Source of the DNA: BD1-7 clade bacterium
GTDB lineage: Bacteria > Pseudomonadota > Gammaproteobacteria > Pseudomonadales > DT-91
DNA length: 64,000 bases
Assembly: GCA_902705865.1 (NCBI GenBank)
Contig: CACSIO010000012.1
Span: 310,001 to 374,000 of the forward strand
Direction of reading: 5' to 3'
Of this stretch, positions 35,618 through 45,727 are shown in pieces. A program made the position numbers and the translations under genes. How positions within the stretch are numbered: position 1 is the first letter of the stretch; every line of letters starts with the position of its first letter. Under the pieces are notes generated by a model. It saw only the letters and a list, made by a program, of their open reading frames with translations, had not been told where the DNA came from and did not search any database.

Positions 35618-37027
35618 GTGTTTGATATATCGATCATTGTGGCGTTTTTGGTAGCGAATCTGCTGATTGGTTATTACTGCGGGCGAGACATCCGTACATT
35701 CAGTGAGTATTCTGTTTGGCAACGATCATTTAGCGTTTTTGCCATCTGTGCAACCTTGACGGCGAGCTTTGTCGGCGGCGGTTATACCTTGGGTAACGCC
35801 TCAAAGGTTTATGATATCGGCATGATCTACGCCTACGGCCTGCTAGGGTTTTCTCTCAAGGAAATCATGGTCGCCTTGTTTATTGCGCCCCGAATGGACG
35901 CCTTTAACGATTGCCATTCTGTCGGCGATATCATGGAAAAACGCTACGGTTTGCGCGCCAAGATGATTACAGGTGTGTTCTCTGTGCTGATATGTACCGG
36001 TATTCTCGGCGCGCAGGTGAGTGCGATTGGCGCATTGTTCACGACGTTTTTCGGCATTAGCCAATTCTATGGGTTGCTGGCCGGTTACGGTGTCATGATC
36101 GCTTATGCAGCGTTGGGCGGTATGCGTAGCGTTGTTTATACCGATGTGCTGCAATTTTGCATTTTGATGATCGGTATTCCGCTCGCGTTTTTCTTTGGAT
36201 TGCACGCCGTTGGTGGCTGGCATAACGTGGCGGCGTCTGTGCCTGCGGCCTCGATTAATCCATTCCTCGGGCCTGATGGTGGTTGGGCGTTGTTTGCTTT
36301 GATGTTGACGTTCTTCTTTGGTGAAATCTTGGTTCCGCCCTATGTGCAGCGTCTGTTTATGGCGAGAACATCTCGCGAGACGTTATGGGCAACATTGATT
36401 TCGGGTTTGATATCCGTGCCGATTTTTTTAATCTCAGGCGCTATTGGGCTTATCGCCTTGGTGATGAATCCGGATATCAATGCCAACCTGGCCGTACCTT
36501 ATGTGGTTGATCACGCCATGCCTGTGGGCTTGAAAGGCTTGGTTATTGCTAGTTTGCTGGCCATTATCATGTCATCTGCCGCAGGCTTCTTGAATGCGGC
36601 GGCCATTGCGTTTACCAACGATATATTCTTGCCGCTCTGCAAACGCGATAATCTATCTCATAAAGCCGTATTGCTGTTGGCGCGCTGTGTTGCCCTGTTT
36701 GTGGGTTTAGGCGCCATCGCGATCGCCTTCAGTGTTAAGAATATTCTGGATATTCTGGTCTATGCCTACAACATGTGGTCGCCAGTGATTTTGGTGCCTT
36801 TGGTGGCCGTTATCTTTGGCTGGCGTACTGGTAAGCGCGAGTTTTATGCATCGGCCTGTGCCGGTGGTGTCTCGATGTTGGTCTGGTCATTAATTTTAGG
36901 CGAACCGTACCATTTGACGGGCAATGTTGTGGGCGTTGTCGTAAGCCTACTGGCTTTCGTGGTTTGCCGTGTGCTTTGGCGCACTCCGGCCGCTGTGCCT
37001 AATATTGCAGAAAACTCACCCTCATAA
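35618..37027 (+). CDS. Sodium:solute symporter (SSF) family protein
   Basis: Predicted Na+-coupled transporter with about thirteen membrane helices, 469 residues. The opening helix IIVAFLVANLLIGYYCGRDI, the following ATLTASFVGGGYTLGNASKVYDIGM, and YAALGGMRSVVYTDVLQFCILM match the SSF core (the last like the helix-5 segment GGxxAVxxTDxxQ). Substrate (sugar, amino acid, acid) cannot be told. GTG start with AGGG seven bases upstream. A GNAT gene follows 87 bases later. Confidence 0.85.
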   Translation: MFDISIIVAFLVANLLIGYYCGRDIRTFSEYSVWQRSFSVFAICATLTASFVGGGYTLGNASKVYDIGMIYAYGLLGFSLKEIMVALFIAPRMDAFNDCHSVGDIMEKRYGLRAKMITGVFSVLICTGILGAQVSAIGALFTTFFGISQFYGLLAGYGVMIAYAALGGMRSVVYTDVLQFCILMIGIPLAFFFGLHAVGGWHNVAASVPAASINPFLGPDGGWALFALMLTFFFGEILVPPYVQRLFMARTSRETLWATLISGLISVPIFLISGAIGLIALVMNPDINANLAVPYVVDHAMPVGLKGLVIASLLAIIMSSAAGFLNAAAIAFTNDIFLPLCKRDNLSHKAVLLLARCVALFVGLGAIAIAFSVKNILDILVYAYNMWSPVILVPLVAVIFGWRTGKREFYASACAGGVSMLVWSLILGEPYHLTGNVVGVVVSLLAFVVCRVLWRTPAAVPNIAENSPS

Positions 37028-37114
37028 ACTCGTGGAAGAGGTCTTGCGTGAATCGATCTTGGCATAGCTAAGACTGCCTAGGTATAGAGCGCTCTGAGAG
37101 AAGGGAGCAGACAT

Positions 37115-37693
37115 ATGGTCGATGTGCGCACAGCAACAGCGACGGATCGCCAAGGGATCGAACAAACATTGCTGCTGAGTTTTGCAACAGATCCGGCCTT
37201 CAGGTACCTCTGGCCAAGATCGACGGACTATCTCACCATGGGTTCTGGTTTTATGATGTTGGGTGGCGCTGCGCTGACCTACAATACTGCTTTCATCGTG
37301 GGGGATTATGAGGGCGTGAGCCTGTGGCTTCCTCCGGGTGTGCATGGCGATGAAGACGCGTTTAGTCAGTTTATTGTGACCTATCTTGAAGGTGAAAAAC
37401 TCGCTGCTATCGCCACTAATCATGAAGAACTTGATCGACACAAGCCTGACACCCCGTATTGGTATTTGTCGCTGATTGGTACTGATCCGGCCTATCAGAA
37501 TCGAGGCGTGGGTTCGGCGTTGATGAAACGCGGGCTGGCTGCTGTTGATGCACAAAACGACCTAGCTTATCTAGTTTCTACCAACCCTAAGAATATTCGC
37601 TTTTACCAGCGATATGGGTTTGAGGTTATCTGCCATGTCAAAACGGGCGATATTCCGGAATTGTATCCGATGGTGCGGCAGCCGCAGGGGTAA
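37115..37693 (+). CDS. GNAT family N-acetyltransferase
   Basis: A 192-residue acetyltransferase. YLSLIGTDPAYQNRGVGSALMKRGL contains the strand-turn-helix that binds acetyl-CoA (QNRGVGSAL), and NPKNIRFYQRYGFEVI is the conserved C-terminal N/FYxxxGF motif. It starts at an ATG with AGAAGGGAG six bases upstream. Substrate unknown. Confidence 0.85.
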   Translation: MVDVRTATATDRQGIEQTLLLSFATDPAFRYLWPRSTDYLTMGSGFMMLGGAALTYNTAFIVGDYEGVSLWLPPGVHGDEDAFSQFIVTYLEGEKLAAIATNHEELDRHKPDTPYWYLSLIGTDPAYQNRGVGSALMKRGLAAVDAQNDLAYLVSTNPKNIRFYQRYGFEVICHVKTGDIPELYPMVRQPQG

Positions 37694-37871
37694 CCTGTTT
37701 GAATCTAACGATATGAGCTAAGCGCATAAGCGGGCCTGTCGTCGATAGTGTTCTTTGTCTCTTCCAGACTCATCTTGAGCCCGATGACCTTCTTTCGATA
37801 AACACACATGCGGCAAGAGCCGCAGCCTGAACTATATTTTTCTGCGTGAGAATAAATAAGTGTTCAGGAGC

Positions 37872-39308
37872 ATGTGGGTGATTCCGGAAGATCCGAATCT
37901 GTTGAGTTGGTTAAAAGCCAGCGATTGTGTTTGCAAGAAAGCGCGTCGTTTCAGGCATTGGAGCATTCGATGCATGCTGCTTGCGGGTGTTACTTTACCT
38001 GCATATGCCGCTGTCGATGAACTCGGTTTATTGGCCTCCGAAACCGGGCCACTGCTGCTGTTGGAAACCGCTGTCGATAGTGCTCTAGCACGTAACCGTA
38101 AGCTCGATAGTGCGTTTCGGCGCACTGAGCAGGCCCAAGAGAAAATAGATGCCGTGAAAACCCAGCAATATCCGCGCTTGGGGATCAAGGCTGGTGTACG
38201 TGATCATCTGATCGATCAGCATTTTACTGTCGATCGCGGAGCGCTGGGTGACTATCCGGTGATTGGCCCATTGCCCGGTGAAAATGTCGACATTACTACC
38301 AATTATGGTGTGGTTGGCTTCACCGAAGCCAGTATCGAACAGCCACTAACACAGCTTTACAGTGCCGCGATTGCCGTCGATCACTCCGAAATGCAAAAGT
38401 TGCAATCGGATGCCGACTACAGCCGCACACGTCAGCGTACCATTCTTAATGTGAAGCAGGCGTACTATGCGATTCTGCGTACTCAAGCCGATATTCGTTC
38501 TGCCCGTGAATCAGTTGTTTTTCTGAAAGAACTCTCGCGAGTAACCCATAACTATGTGACGCAGGGCGAAGCTTATGATTATGAGGCGTTGGAGGTCGAT
38601 TCTCGCTTAGCGCATGCGACCCACAACGTGAAAGCACTCAGTAATCGCCTGATTGGTGAAAAGCAGGATCTAAACCACCTGATGGATGTGCCGCTCAACA
38701 GGCCTTTTAAGGTACAAATGGTTGTGCCCAGCCACCGATCACTGCCGAATCGAGATGTTATTGAAACCGCTGCTATTCGCAACAATGCCTCCATTACAGA
38801 AGCTCGCTATGGCGTTGAATCAGCGCGCCTTGCCCTGAAAGCGAAAGAGTCTGAATACATTCCGGATGTGGCGTTAACAGCGAGTTATGTGCGTTTGTAC
38901 GATGTTGAGTTTATTCCGGAAGAAGAAGCCTACGTCGGTATTGAAATGGCCTGGGATATTTATGACTGGGGACGAAAAAGCAGTGAAGCGTCGGCGCGTA
39001 AGGCAGAAATATACAACGCAGAAAATCGCCTGCAGGATACTCGCAATCAGGTATTACTAGCGGTCGATAGGGCATACCGGCAGTGGTACGACGCACGTAG
39101 TTTGATAGCCGTTACCCGGCTGAGCGAAACAGCCGCAGAAAGCAAAAGAGACGTACAGTGGAATCGCTACCAGCAGCGTGAAGCATTGCTCGATGATGTG
39201 CTGAAGGCGCAAACCGCATTGCAACGGGCGAAAACGGAGCATTATCGCGCCATATTAGGGGCGTATTCCGCCATGGCGAGTATCGAAAACCTAGTAGGCG
39301 ATGGATAG
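37872..39308 (+). CDS. TolC family outer-membrane efflux protein
   Basis: Outer-membrane channel of the tripartite efflux system whose adaptor and pump follow directly. About 478 residues. An N-terminal segment (LLAGVTLPAYAAVDE) includes a signal cleavage region. The body has the two repeated helical hairpins of TolC: VDSALARNRKLDSAFRRTEQ and later LKAKESEYIPDVALTASYV. The ATG at 37872 and GTG at 37860 are both possible starts; the N-terminus is unusually long before the signal hydrophobic core, so the exact start is uncertain. The adaptor starts ~50 bases later. Confidence 0.85.
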   Translation: MWVIPEDPNLLSWLKASDCVCKKARRFRHWSIRCMLLAGVTLPAYAAVDELGLLASETGPLLLLETAVDSALARNRKLDSAFRRTEQAQEKIDAVKTQQYPRLGIKAGVRDHLIDQHFTVDRGALGDYPVIGPLPGENVDITTNYGVVGFTEASIEQPLTQLYSAAIAVDHSEMQKLQSDADYSRTRQRTILNVKQAYYAILRTQADIRSARESVVFLKELSRVTHNYVTQGEAYDYEALEVDSRLAHATHNVKALSNRLIGEKQDLNHLMDVPLNRPFKVQMVVPSHRSLPNRDVIETAAIRNNASITEARYGVESARLALKAKESEYIPDVALTASYVRLYDVEFIPEEEAYVGIEMAWDIYDWGRKSSEASARKAEIYNAENRLQDTRNQVLLAVDRAYRQWYDARSLIAVTRLSETAAESKRDVQWNRYQQREALLDDVLKAQTALQRAKTEHYRAILGAYSAMASIENLVGDG

Positions 39309-39359
39309 CCAACACTGAACGTTAGAGTGTTGATCACCAAACACTTCGGCAGGGGTTTT

Positions 39360-40499
39360 ATGAAGGTCAGGGAAAGACATATGTTGAGACAGCTTTCATG
39401 GGTTAGCGTGATAATCGTCGCTGTCAGCTTGAGCTGTGGTTGTGCGAAAAAACACAGTGAAGTACGTCCTTTACCGGTGAGGGTTGCGGTGGTCAAAGCT
39501 GCCTTGAATGCGGATGGACTTAGTTATTCTGCGAGTATCCAGCCGCAGTCGCAGGTGAATGTGTCATTCAGAACGGATGGCTATATTCGTGAAATTGAAA
39601 CCCGACTCGACAAGAATAATTTTGAACGCATCTTGCAGCCGGGCGATAAGGTCAGCAAAGGCGAAGCACTTGCCCATATCGATACACGACAGTATGACGA
39701 TAATCTGCAGCAGGCTGATGCGCAGTTGAGCTCAGCACGGGCAGATCTACTCGCTGCGTCAGCAACCTTTCGCAGAGCTAAAGCGTTGCAGAAAACAGCC
39801 AGCATCACAGGCACTGATTTCGATGGTGCCAAACGTCAATACTCTAGTGCTGAGGCTAATGTATCCCGAGCGTTAGCGTCTGTTGATGAAGCACAACTAC
39901 GACTTAGCGAAACATCTCTCATCGCGCCTTTTGAGGGCACCATACTCAAACGACTTATCGAAGTTGGCACATTAGTACATGCAGGTACTCCCGGTTTTGT
40001 GTTGGCCAATACGCGCTCAGTAAAAGCCGTTTTTGGCGTACCGGATACCGTATTGTCAGCAGTGCAGCTTGGGGCTTCTATCGCGGTAATGGCGGATGCT
40101 TATCCGCAGCAAGTATTTTCGGGTCGAGTAACAGATATTGGCCCAGCGGCGAATGAACGTACTCGAGTGTTCGATATCACCGTGACCCTAGCGAACCCTG
40201 GCGACGAGCTCAAACCGGGCATGGTAACGTCGTTGGTATTGCCGCTGGAAATCAAACACGGCAGTGGCGTTATCGTGCCATTAAGCAGCATGGTGGAGAA
40301 CCCGAATAATGGTAATTTTAGTGTGTTTATCGTTGAGTCCGGCGAGCCGCACCCGCTAGCTAAACGGCAGGACGTTAAAACGAGTCGAGTTATTGGTAAT
40401 AATATATTGGTGACTGAGGGGTTAGAGCAGGGCCAACGAGTCATATCGACAGGCGCTAATCGGGTTCATGACGGCCAATCACTGAATGTTGTCGAATAG
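39360..40499 (+). CDS. RND efflux periplasmic adaptor (membrane fusion protein), probable lipoprotein
   Basis: Links the inner-membrane RND pump to the TolC channel. About 379 residues. Signal with VAVSLSCGC; Cys26 or Cys28 may be lipidated. Domain order is standard: barrel-sandwich strand VNVSFRTDGYIREIETR, lipoyl-like half GEALAHIDTRQYDDNLQQA, a helical hairpin rich in Ala (SARADLLAASATFRRAKAL), then LIAPFEGTILKRLIEVG and beta-barrel plus membrane-proximal domains (FGVPDTVLSAVQLG, GDELKPGMVTSLVLPL). ATG at 39360 follows GGCAGGGG; an in-frame ATG at 39381 is an alternative. It starts 51 bases after the TolC gene. Confidence 0.9.
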   Translation: MKVRERHMLRQLSWVSVIIVAVSLSCGCAKKHSEVRPLPVRVAVVKAALNADGLSYSASIQPQSQVNVSFRTDGYIREIETRLDKNNFERILQPGDKVSKGEALAHIDTRQYDDNLQQADAQLSSARADLLAASATFRRAKALQKTASITGTDFDGAKRQYSSAEANVSRALASVDEAQLRLSETSLIAPFEGTILKRLIEVGTLVHAGTPGFVLANTRSVKAVFGVPDTVLSAVQLGASIAVMADAYPQQVFSGRVTDIGPAANERTRVFDITVTLANPGDELKPGMVTSLVLPLEIKHGSGVIVPLSSMVENPNNGNFSVFIVESGEPHPLAKRQDVKTSRVIGNNILVTEGLEQGQRVISTGANRVHDGQSLNVVE

Positions 40500-40510
40500 G
40501 GGAATTGACG

Positions 40511-43500
40511 ATGGATAACCCTTTGCCGACCGAAACAACACCAACACCGAAACGTAACATTGCTCGTTTTTGTGTTGAGAATCGCCAGATTACTTTTGCT
40601 CTACTATTTGCAGTATTAATGTGGGGGCTGATGAGCTACCACGAAATGCCTCGGCGCAAAGACCCCGATATTCCCGCCCGCATGACCATGGCAGTTACGC
40701 CCTGGAAAGGCCATTCTGCATTGGAAGTAGAGAATTTGGTCACTCAGGCGGTGGAAGATAAAATCGCTGAAAGCTCCTATCTTCACTCACCGGACTCACG
40801 CAGTTTTGCGATTAGCTCTCTATCGCTGGCTGGTGTGTCTTATGTGCAGATGCAGCTCGAAATTGATGCGGATCCATTGGAGGTCTTCAGCGACATTAAT
40901 CTGAAGCTTCAGGAGCTCAATCAAACGTTGCCCCAAGGGGCTGGGCCGGTCACGCTTAATACCGGTTTTGGTGAAACCAGTGCGATTATGTTGTCGTTGG
41001 CAAGCCCACGAGTGACAGATGCAGAAGTCTCAGTGCGAGCTAAAGATATTGAGCGTGTGTTAAAAGATGCACGTAAGCAGCGTGCCGATCGCGTCTCGTT
41101 GCTTGTAGCAACACCGTTATCGTTCGACGATCGTGCGATTGAGCCTGCATTTACGGCTTTGAAAACCGTGTTCGCCGATAACGGTCTCGGAGAAGATATG
41201 CAATTGGTGAAGGGGTCGGGCTTTCTGGCGTTGGATTTTACCAGTAGATTGTCTGACCCTGGCTTGCTGGCTGCATTCGATCGGATTTTCGATAATCAAA
41301 TCGGTGATCGTGGTTTACACCCGGATGCTTGGCGTCCCGTTATTATTCGCGACCTTGCCAATACCCGTGAGCAACTGGCCTCGGTTGCTGGCGATCGTTA
41401 CAGTTTTCGAGAGCTTAATCGTTATGCCGAGTTGATTGCGAAAAATCTCAGTAAGGTGCCTCAGGTCTCAAAAACGGTGAGATCAGGCAATTTGCCTGAA
41501 CGTGTTTATCTGGATTACTCCCAAGAGCAGTTGGCAGCGTATGGCATCGTTCCATCGCAGATTAAGCAAGCACTGGCAGCAACGAATATTACAATTCCGG
41601 GCGGTGTTATCGATGTTGATGATTCGAATATATTGATTCTTCCTTCTGGACGATTTACCGATACAGAGCAGATCGGTGATGTTGTTATCAATGCAGGCTC
41701 CGGCGCGCCGCCGGTGTTCTTGCGAAGTTTGGTGGATATCCGCCGTGGTTATGAATCCCCGCCATCATTACTCAGCTATTTCAGTTACCCTGATGAGACG
41801 GGGGCTTGGCAGCGCAGCCGAGCGGTGAATTTATCAATATTGATGAAGGCAGACCAGCAGATAGAAGATCTCGGCGAAGGCGTTGATGCGATGCTTGAAA
41901 CGCTCTCTCCATATCTACCCGGCGACCTTATTATTCGAAAAATGATCAATCAACCAGATGCTGTAACTGAGCGCATCGACCTCTTTATGCGCGCATTGTA
42001 CGAAGCGATTCTACTAGTGATGATCGTTGCGTTTATTGGCTTCTCTGAGTGGCGGTCGGCCGTGCTGCTGATGTTACCGATACCGGTCACACTGGCTATG
42101 ACTTTCGGAATGTCGCATTTGCTTGGCATCGAAATCCAACAAGTGTCGCTGGCAGCATTGATCATCGCACTGGGGTTGTTAGTGGATGACCCCGTTGTAG
42201 CGGGGGACGCCATTAAGCGTGAACTAGCCCGAGGGAAATCCCGATTTAAAGCTGCTTGGGTGGGGCCAACACGCTTGGCGCGTCCAATTCTATACGCCAC
42301 CATTACCAACATAGTGGCTTATCTGCCGTTGCTGTTAGTGTCCGGTGAGCATGGTTTGTTTTTGCATAGTCTGCCAATTGTGATGACATGTGCATTGATT
42401 TCATCGCGCATTGTGTCCATCACCTTTGTGCCGTTTCTCGGCTATTACCTGCTGAAGAAACCTGAAAAACTTGAGTTGCCGATCGAAGAAAAGCGCAAAC
42501 ACGGATTTTCTGGTCGCTACTACCGTTTTGGCGAGGTTCTGATAGATCACCGTAAGAAGGTGTTGGTATTGTCTTTGTTGGTTCTGGTGCTAGGGGGAGT
42601 CACCAAGCTCAACTTGAAGAAGTCGTTTTTCCCACTCGATTTACAGTACCTTGCCTACATCGATGTTTGGGCACCTAACGACGCAACCATAACGTACACC
42701 AATGCTGTCACTGAAAAGGTAGAGACGTTACTCGCAGAGCATGTCGAGATATACAGCAAACGCCATAATCTGGAAAGCGACGAACCGCTGTTAACTGAGA
42801 TCAGTACTACGGTGGGGGGGAGCCCTCCGCGCTTCTGGTTTACCGCGAACCCGGAACAACAGCAGCCTAATTTTGCGCAGATGATCTTGCGTTTCAGCGA
42901 CAAAGAGGTCACCGGGAAGATCGCTCCCTATCTCAATGTTGTATTACAAGACAGCATTGCTGGTGCGTCAATCGAGCTCAAAGAACTGCAAACGACACCC
43001 TTGGAATACCCGGTTGCTATAAGGGTGATAAGCCAAGCAGATGTTGGACTAGATTCTGCTGAAGATGAGTTAAAGAGCATCCGTCAGTTACGACTGATTG
43101 CCGACAAAATAAAGCTCGCGCTAAAACAAACGCCAACGTCTCAAGGCGTACGGGATGATTGGGGGGAAACATCGCCTGTAATGCATTTAGATATTGATCC
43201 GGTGCGGGCGAATTTATCCGGTATTACCAACAAGGATGTCGCGGCTTCGGCAACGACAGCGCTGAGCGGCACCAAAGTCGGCACATTCTATGAGGGTGAT
43301 AAACAAATTCCTATCGTGGCGAAATTACGTGCCCAGCAGCGTGCGCGTTTATCGGATCTGGATAATTTGTATATCTATTCGCTAAAGACCGAAGATAAGG
43401 TGCCGCTGCTTCAGGTTGCTAATACGCGGTTTGATTACGCACCGTTGCGTATTAGTCGATTGGAGCAGTTACGAACGATTACAGTGTCGGCGTTTCCGTC

Positions 43501-44158
43501 GGAAGGCTATCTGGCATCGGATGTAATGTCTGCGATCGATGATCAGCTCCAAGACATTCAGATGAACTTGCCTGCCGGTTATGAAATCCAAATATCAGGT
43601 GCTCAAGCCAGCCGTGAATTCAGTTTTAAAGAACTTACCTCCATCATGATGTTATCCATAGGTGCTATCTATTTGGCACTGGTGTTTCAGTTTAAACATT
43701 TGATCAAGCCGCTGGTTGTGTTTTCTGCGGTTCCCTATGGCGTTGTTGGTGCGTTAGTCGCTTTGCTTATCGCAGGGCAGCCCTTCGGTTTTATGGCATT
43801 TCTGGCGATTGTGAGCCTGATCGGTATCATCGTCAGCCATATAATTGTGTTGTTTGATTTTGTTGAAGAGCAGCATGCGCTTGGTGCACCACTGAAGGAA
43901 GCGTTACTGGATGCTGGAATTTTGCGCCTAAGGCCAGTACTGATCACCATTGGCGCAACGGTATTTGCGCTGGTGCCGCTGGCGCTAGAAGGCGGCCCGC
44001 TTTGGAAGCCTCTGTGTTATGCGCAGATTGGCGGCTTACTCTTTGCAACCTTCACGACTTTGTTGCTGGTACCCGTGATATACGCTGTGATGGTGTTGGA
44101 TTTGAAATGGATCGGATGGGACAAATCGCCTATAGAAACGCTTAATACTCAGGGCTAA
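40511..44158 (+). CDS. RND efflux pump inner-membrane permease, unusually long
   Basis: Proton-driven trimeric pump of the AcrB type, the third gene of the tolC / adaptor / RND operon. It has 1215 residues, about 165 more than AcrB. Helix-4-like segment LGLLVDDPVVAGDAIKREL carries the two relay Asp residues, and LIGIIVSHIIVLFDFVEEQ lies in the later cluster. Between the porter-domain strand SAIMLSLASPRVTDAEV (~160) and YSFRELNRYAELIAKNLS (~297) lies an extra ~125-residue block, rich in charged helices (VRAKDIERVLKDARKQRAD), absent from standard AcrB. The ATG at 40511 follows AGGGGA. Substrates unknown. Confidence 0.93.
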   Translation: MDNPLPTETTPTPKRNIARFCVENRQITFALLFAVLMWGLMSYHEMPRRKDPDIPARMTMAVTPWKGHSALEVENLVTQAVEDKIAESSYLHSPDSRSFAISSLSLAGVSYVQMQLEIDADPLEVFSDINLKLQELNQTLPQGAGPVTLNTGFGETSAIMLSLASPRVTDAEVSVRAKDIERVLKDARKQRADRVSLLVATPLSFDDRAIEPAFTALKTVFADNGLGEDMQLVKGSGFLALDFTSRLSDPGLLAAFDRIFDNQIGDRGLHPDAWRPVIIRDLANTREQLASVAGDRYSFRELNRYAELIAKNLSKVPQVSKTVRSGNLPERVYLDYSQEQLAAYGIVPSQIKQALAATNITIPGGVIDVDDSNILILPSGRFTDTEQIGDVVINAGSGAPPVFLRSLVDIRRGYESPPSLLSYFSYPDETGAWQRSRAVNLSILMKADQQIEDLGEGVDAMLETLSPYLPGDLIIRKMINQPDAVTERIDLFMRALYEAILLVMIVAFIGFSEWRSAVLLMLPIPVTLAMTFGMSHLLGIEIQQVSLAALIIALGLLVDDPVVAGDAIKRELARGKSRFKAAWVGPTRLARPILYATITNIVAYLPLLLVSGEHGLFLHSLPIVMTCALISSRIVSITFVPFLGYYLLKKPEKLELPIEEKRKHGFSGRYYRFGEVLIDHRKKVLVLSLLVLVLGGVTKLNLKKSFFPLDLQYLAYIDVWAPNDATITYTNAVTEKVETLLAEHVEIYSKRHNLESDEPLLTEISTTVGGSPPRFWFTANPEQQQPNFAQMILRFSDKEVTGKIAPYLNVVLQDSIAGASIELKELQTTPLEYPVAIRVISQADVGLDSAEDELKSIRQLRLIADKIKLALKQTPTSQGVRDDWGETSPVMHLDIDPVRANLSGITNKDVAASATTALSGTKVGTFYEGDKQIPIVAKLRAQQRARLSDLDNLYIYSLKTEDKVPLLQVANTRFDYAPLRISRLEQLRTITVSAFPSEGYLASDVMSAIDDQLQDIQMNLPAGYEIQISGAQASREFSFKELTSIMMLSIGAIYLALVFQFKHLIKPLVVFSAVPYGVVGALVALLIAGQPFGFMAFLAIVSLIGIIVSHIIVLFDFVEEQHALGAPLKEALLDAGILRLRPVLITIGATVFALVPLALEGGPLWKPLCYAQIGGLLFATFTTLLLVPVIYAVMVLDLKWIGWDKSPIETLNTQG

Positions 44159-44195
44159 AGATATGGCTCATCGCGAGTTAATTGAATTCCCAATG

Positions 44196-44292
44196 CTGGT
44201 CAGCCGGTGTATGCCCTGCACTCGGCAAGGCCTTTGTTGGTCATAAGTATCTAGAATCTTTAGCGACCAGTGTGGCGATTAGCGGCATACAC
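44196..44292. repeat. Interleaved inverted repeats after the RND operon
   Basis: CTGGTC (44196-44201) is complementary to GACCAG (~44268-44273), and GTGTATGCC (44207-44215) to GGCATACAC (44284-44292). The pairings cross rather than nest, so together they would form a pseudoknot. The 9-bp pair is unlikely by chance in a short region; the 6-bp pair may be. The whole gap between the RND stop and the converging cupin gene is 164 bases and holds no gene. Confidence 0.35.
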
Positions 44293-44322
44293 ACAGACTG
44301 CGCACTGGCAAAGCATAGCGGC

Positions 44323-44712
44323 TTAACGCATATAAACGCAGTCAATATCGGCATGATCGCCAGGCGCAATATTTAACCAGACGAGATCGTTTTTGCCGGT
44401 GTTTTCCAATGCATGCATTTGGAATGGATCGATGAAGTAGACATCACCACGTGCTACCTCAAGTGATTTTTCTTCAACCAGCGCCTCCGTTTTTGTGCTG
44501 ACATCGCCATAGATCAAACGACCTTGTCCCTCAATGATGATAAAAATATCTGCGCCATTACGGTGGAAGTGGCGGTCTTGCACTATTCCCGGTTGAAGAC
44601 GAATTCTTGCCACGTTAGCGAGCGGCTCATGATCAAATAAAGCGCTCCATTGGGTATTGTCCGTGCCATTGATGGCTTCTGTGGAATCGGCGTAAATATT
44701 GAGTTTTTTCAT
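44323..44712 (-). CDS. Cupin domain protein
   Basis: A 129-residue single-domain cupin. Metal-binding motif 1 is visible in DRHFHRNGADIFIIIEGQG (H-x-H ... E/G spacing) and motif 2 in GDVYFIDPFQMHALENTG with the second His. ATG at 44712 preceded by AAGGAAAA. Cupins span many enzymatic and binding roles, so function is not assigned. Confidence 0.8.
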   Translation of the reverse strand: MKKLNIYADSTEAINGTDNTQWSALFDHEPLANVARIRLQPGIVQDRHFHRNGADIFIIIEGQGRLIYGDVSTKTEALVEEKSLEVARGDVYFIDPFQMHALENTGKNDLVWLNIAPGDHADIDCVYMR

Positions 44713-44776
44713 AGAGCGTTTTCCTTGGGCGGGTTCTTAGGTTGGATTCTTGGGTAGGGGTTGTGAAGGTCGATGG

Positions 44777-45727
44777 CTATTGCGGAGCCTCTGTTGCGCT
44801 CGCTTGGGTTTTGGGCGTGCATGTTGCTGGTAGTTTCTCAGCAAGAAAGGCCAGAACGTAACAATCAAATAGCGGTGGGTTTTGTAAGAACGCGAAATGG
44901 CTAGTGTTGGGAATAATCAGGAGCGTGGCCGCGGGAATCGTTTGCGCCATCAAGACCTGATTTTGCCGTTGCACTGCTTCGTCATATTGACCATCAACAA
45001 TCCAAACTGGTGTTTGAATCGACATCAGTTGTGCCTGAGTAATATCTGGTTGAGTGCGCCACATTCGGGTTATCGCGTTTCGGAGTGCGGGGAAGCTGTG
45101 AGGAGTTGGTGAGAGATTTTTGTACTCTTGCTGTGTGCGTTTCAAAAACTCATTAAAAACAGCGCTCTTCGACGTGTCTTTGATCGCATTAGGGCGAGTA
45201 TTAGCTGCAAAAGCAAAGACACGAGTGAGTCTATCTGGGTGGTCGATAGCCAGCTTGAGACCGAGAATGGCGCCGTCACTCCAACCGATGACGACTGCCT
45301 TTTGGATGTTGAGGTGATCCATAACATGAATGATGTCGGATTCCATCAAGGTGTAGGTGAGTGCTTCGCTGCCCAAATCACTGCGTCCTTGCCCGCGGCT
45401 ATCAATGGCAATAACGCGGTAATGGGTCGCAAGTGTGCGAATAAGATTACCGAAGTAGTCTGCGTTAGCAAATCCACCATGCAATAACACAACCGGTTGG
45501 CCTTCGCCAAATTCGCTATACCATATGCGGCTATGGTTGGAGTCGATGTAACCTTGCTGTTCAGATTGCGGCAGCGTTGGTGTGGGTGGTAACGTTAGCC
45601 AAGGTTGGGTGTTTTCAGCTAACGCACTGCTGGTGATTAATAGCAGTAATGGGAGTAAAGCGGCTCGAAGCCCGATCCGGGGATCTGGTAGGAAGCTATG
45701 CCAGTCGTAGCCTTTAAATGACATCAT
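44777..45727 (-). CDS. Exported alpha/beta hydrolase
   Basis: A ~316-residue alpha/beta hydrolase with an N-terminal signal (ALLPLLLLITSSALA). Oxyanion region VVLLHGGFANADYF, nucleophile Ser in VVIGWSDGAILGL, and the final His in IPNTSHFAFLQNP form the triad region; the acid is probably in WIVDGQYDEAV. The mature protein ought to be periplasmic or secreted. The ATG at 45727 is chosen over a TTG at 45751; GAGAG lies upstream. The (AGAAG)11 repeat lies ~146 bases before this start. Confidence 0.8.
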   Translation of the reverse strand: MMSFKGYDWHSFLPDPRIGLRAALLPLLLLITSSALAENTQPWLTLPPTPTLPQSEQQGYIDSNHSRIWYSEFGEGQPVVLLHGGFANADYFGNLIRTLATHYRVIAIDSRGQGRSDLGSEALTYTLMESDIIHVMDHLNIQKAVVIGWSDGAILGLKLAIDHPDRLTRVFAFAANTRPNAIKDTSKSAVFNEFLKRTQQEYKNLSPTPHSFPALRNAITRMWRTQPDITQAQLMSIQTPVWIVDGQYDEAVQRQNQVLMAQTIPAATLLIIPNTSHFAFLQNPPLFDCYVLAFLAEKLPATCTPKTQASATEAPQ

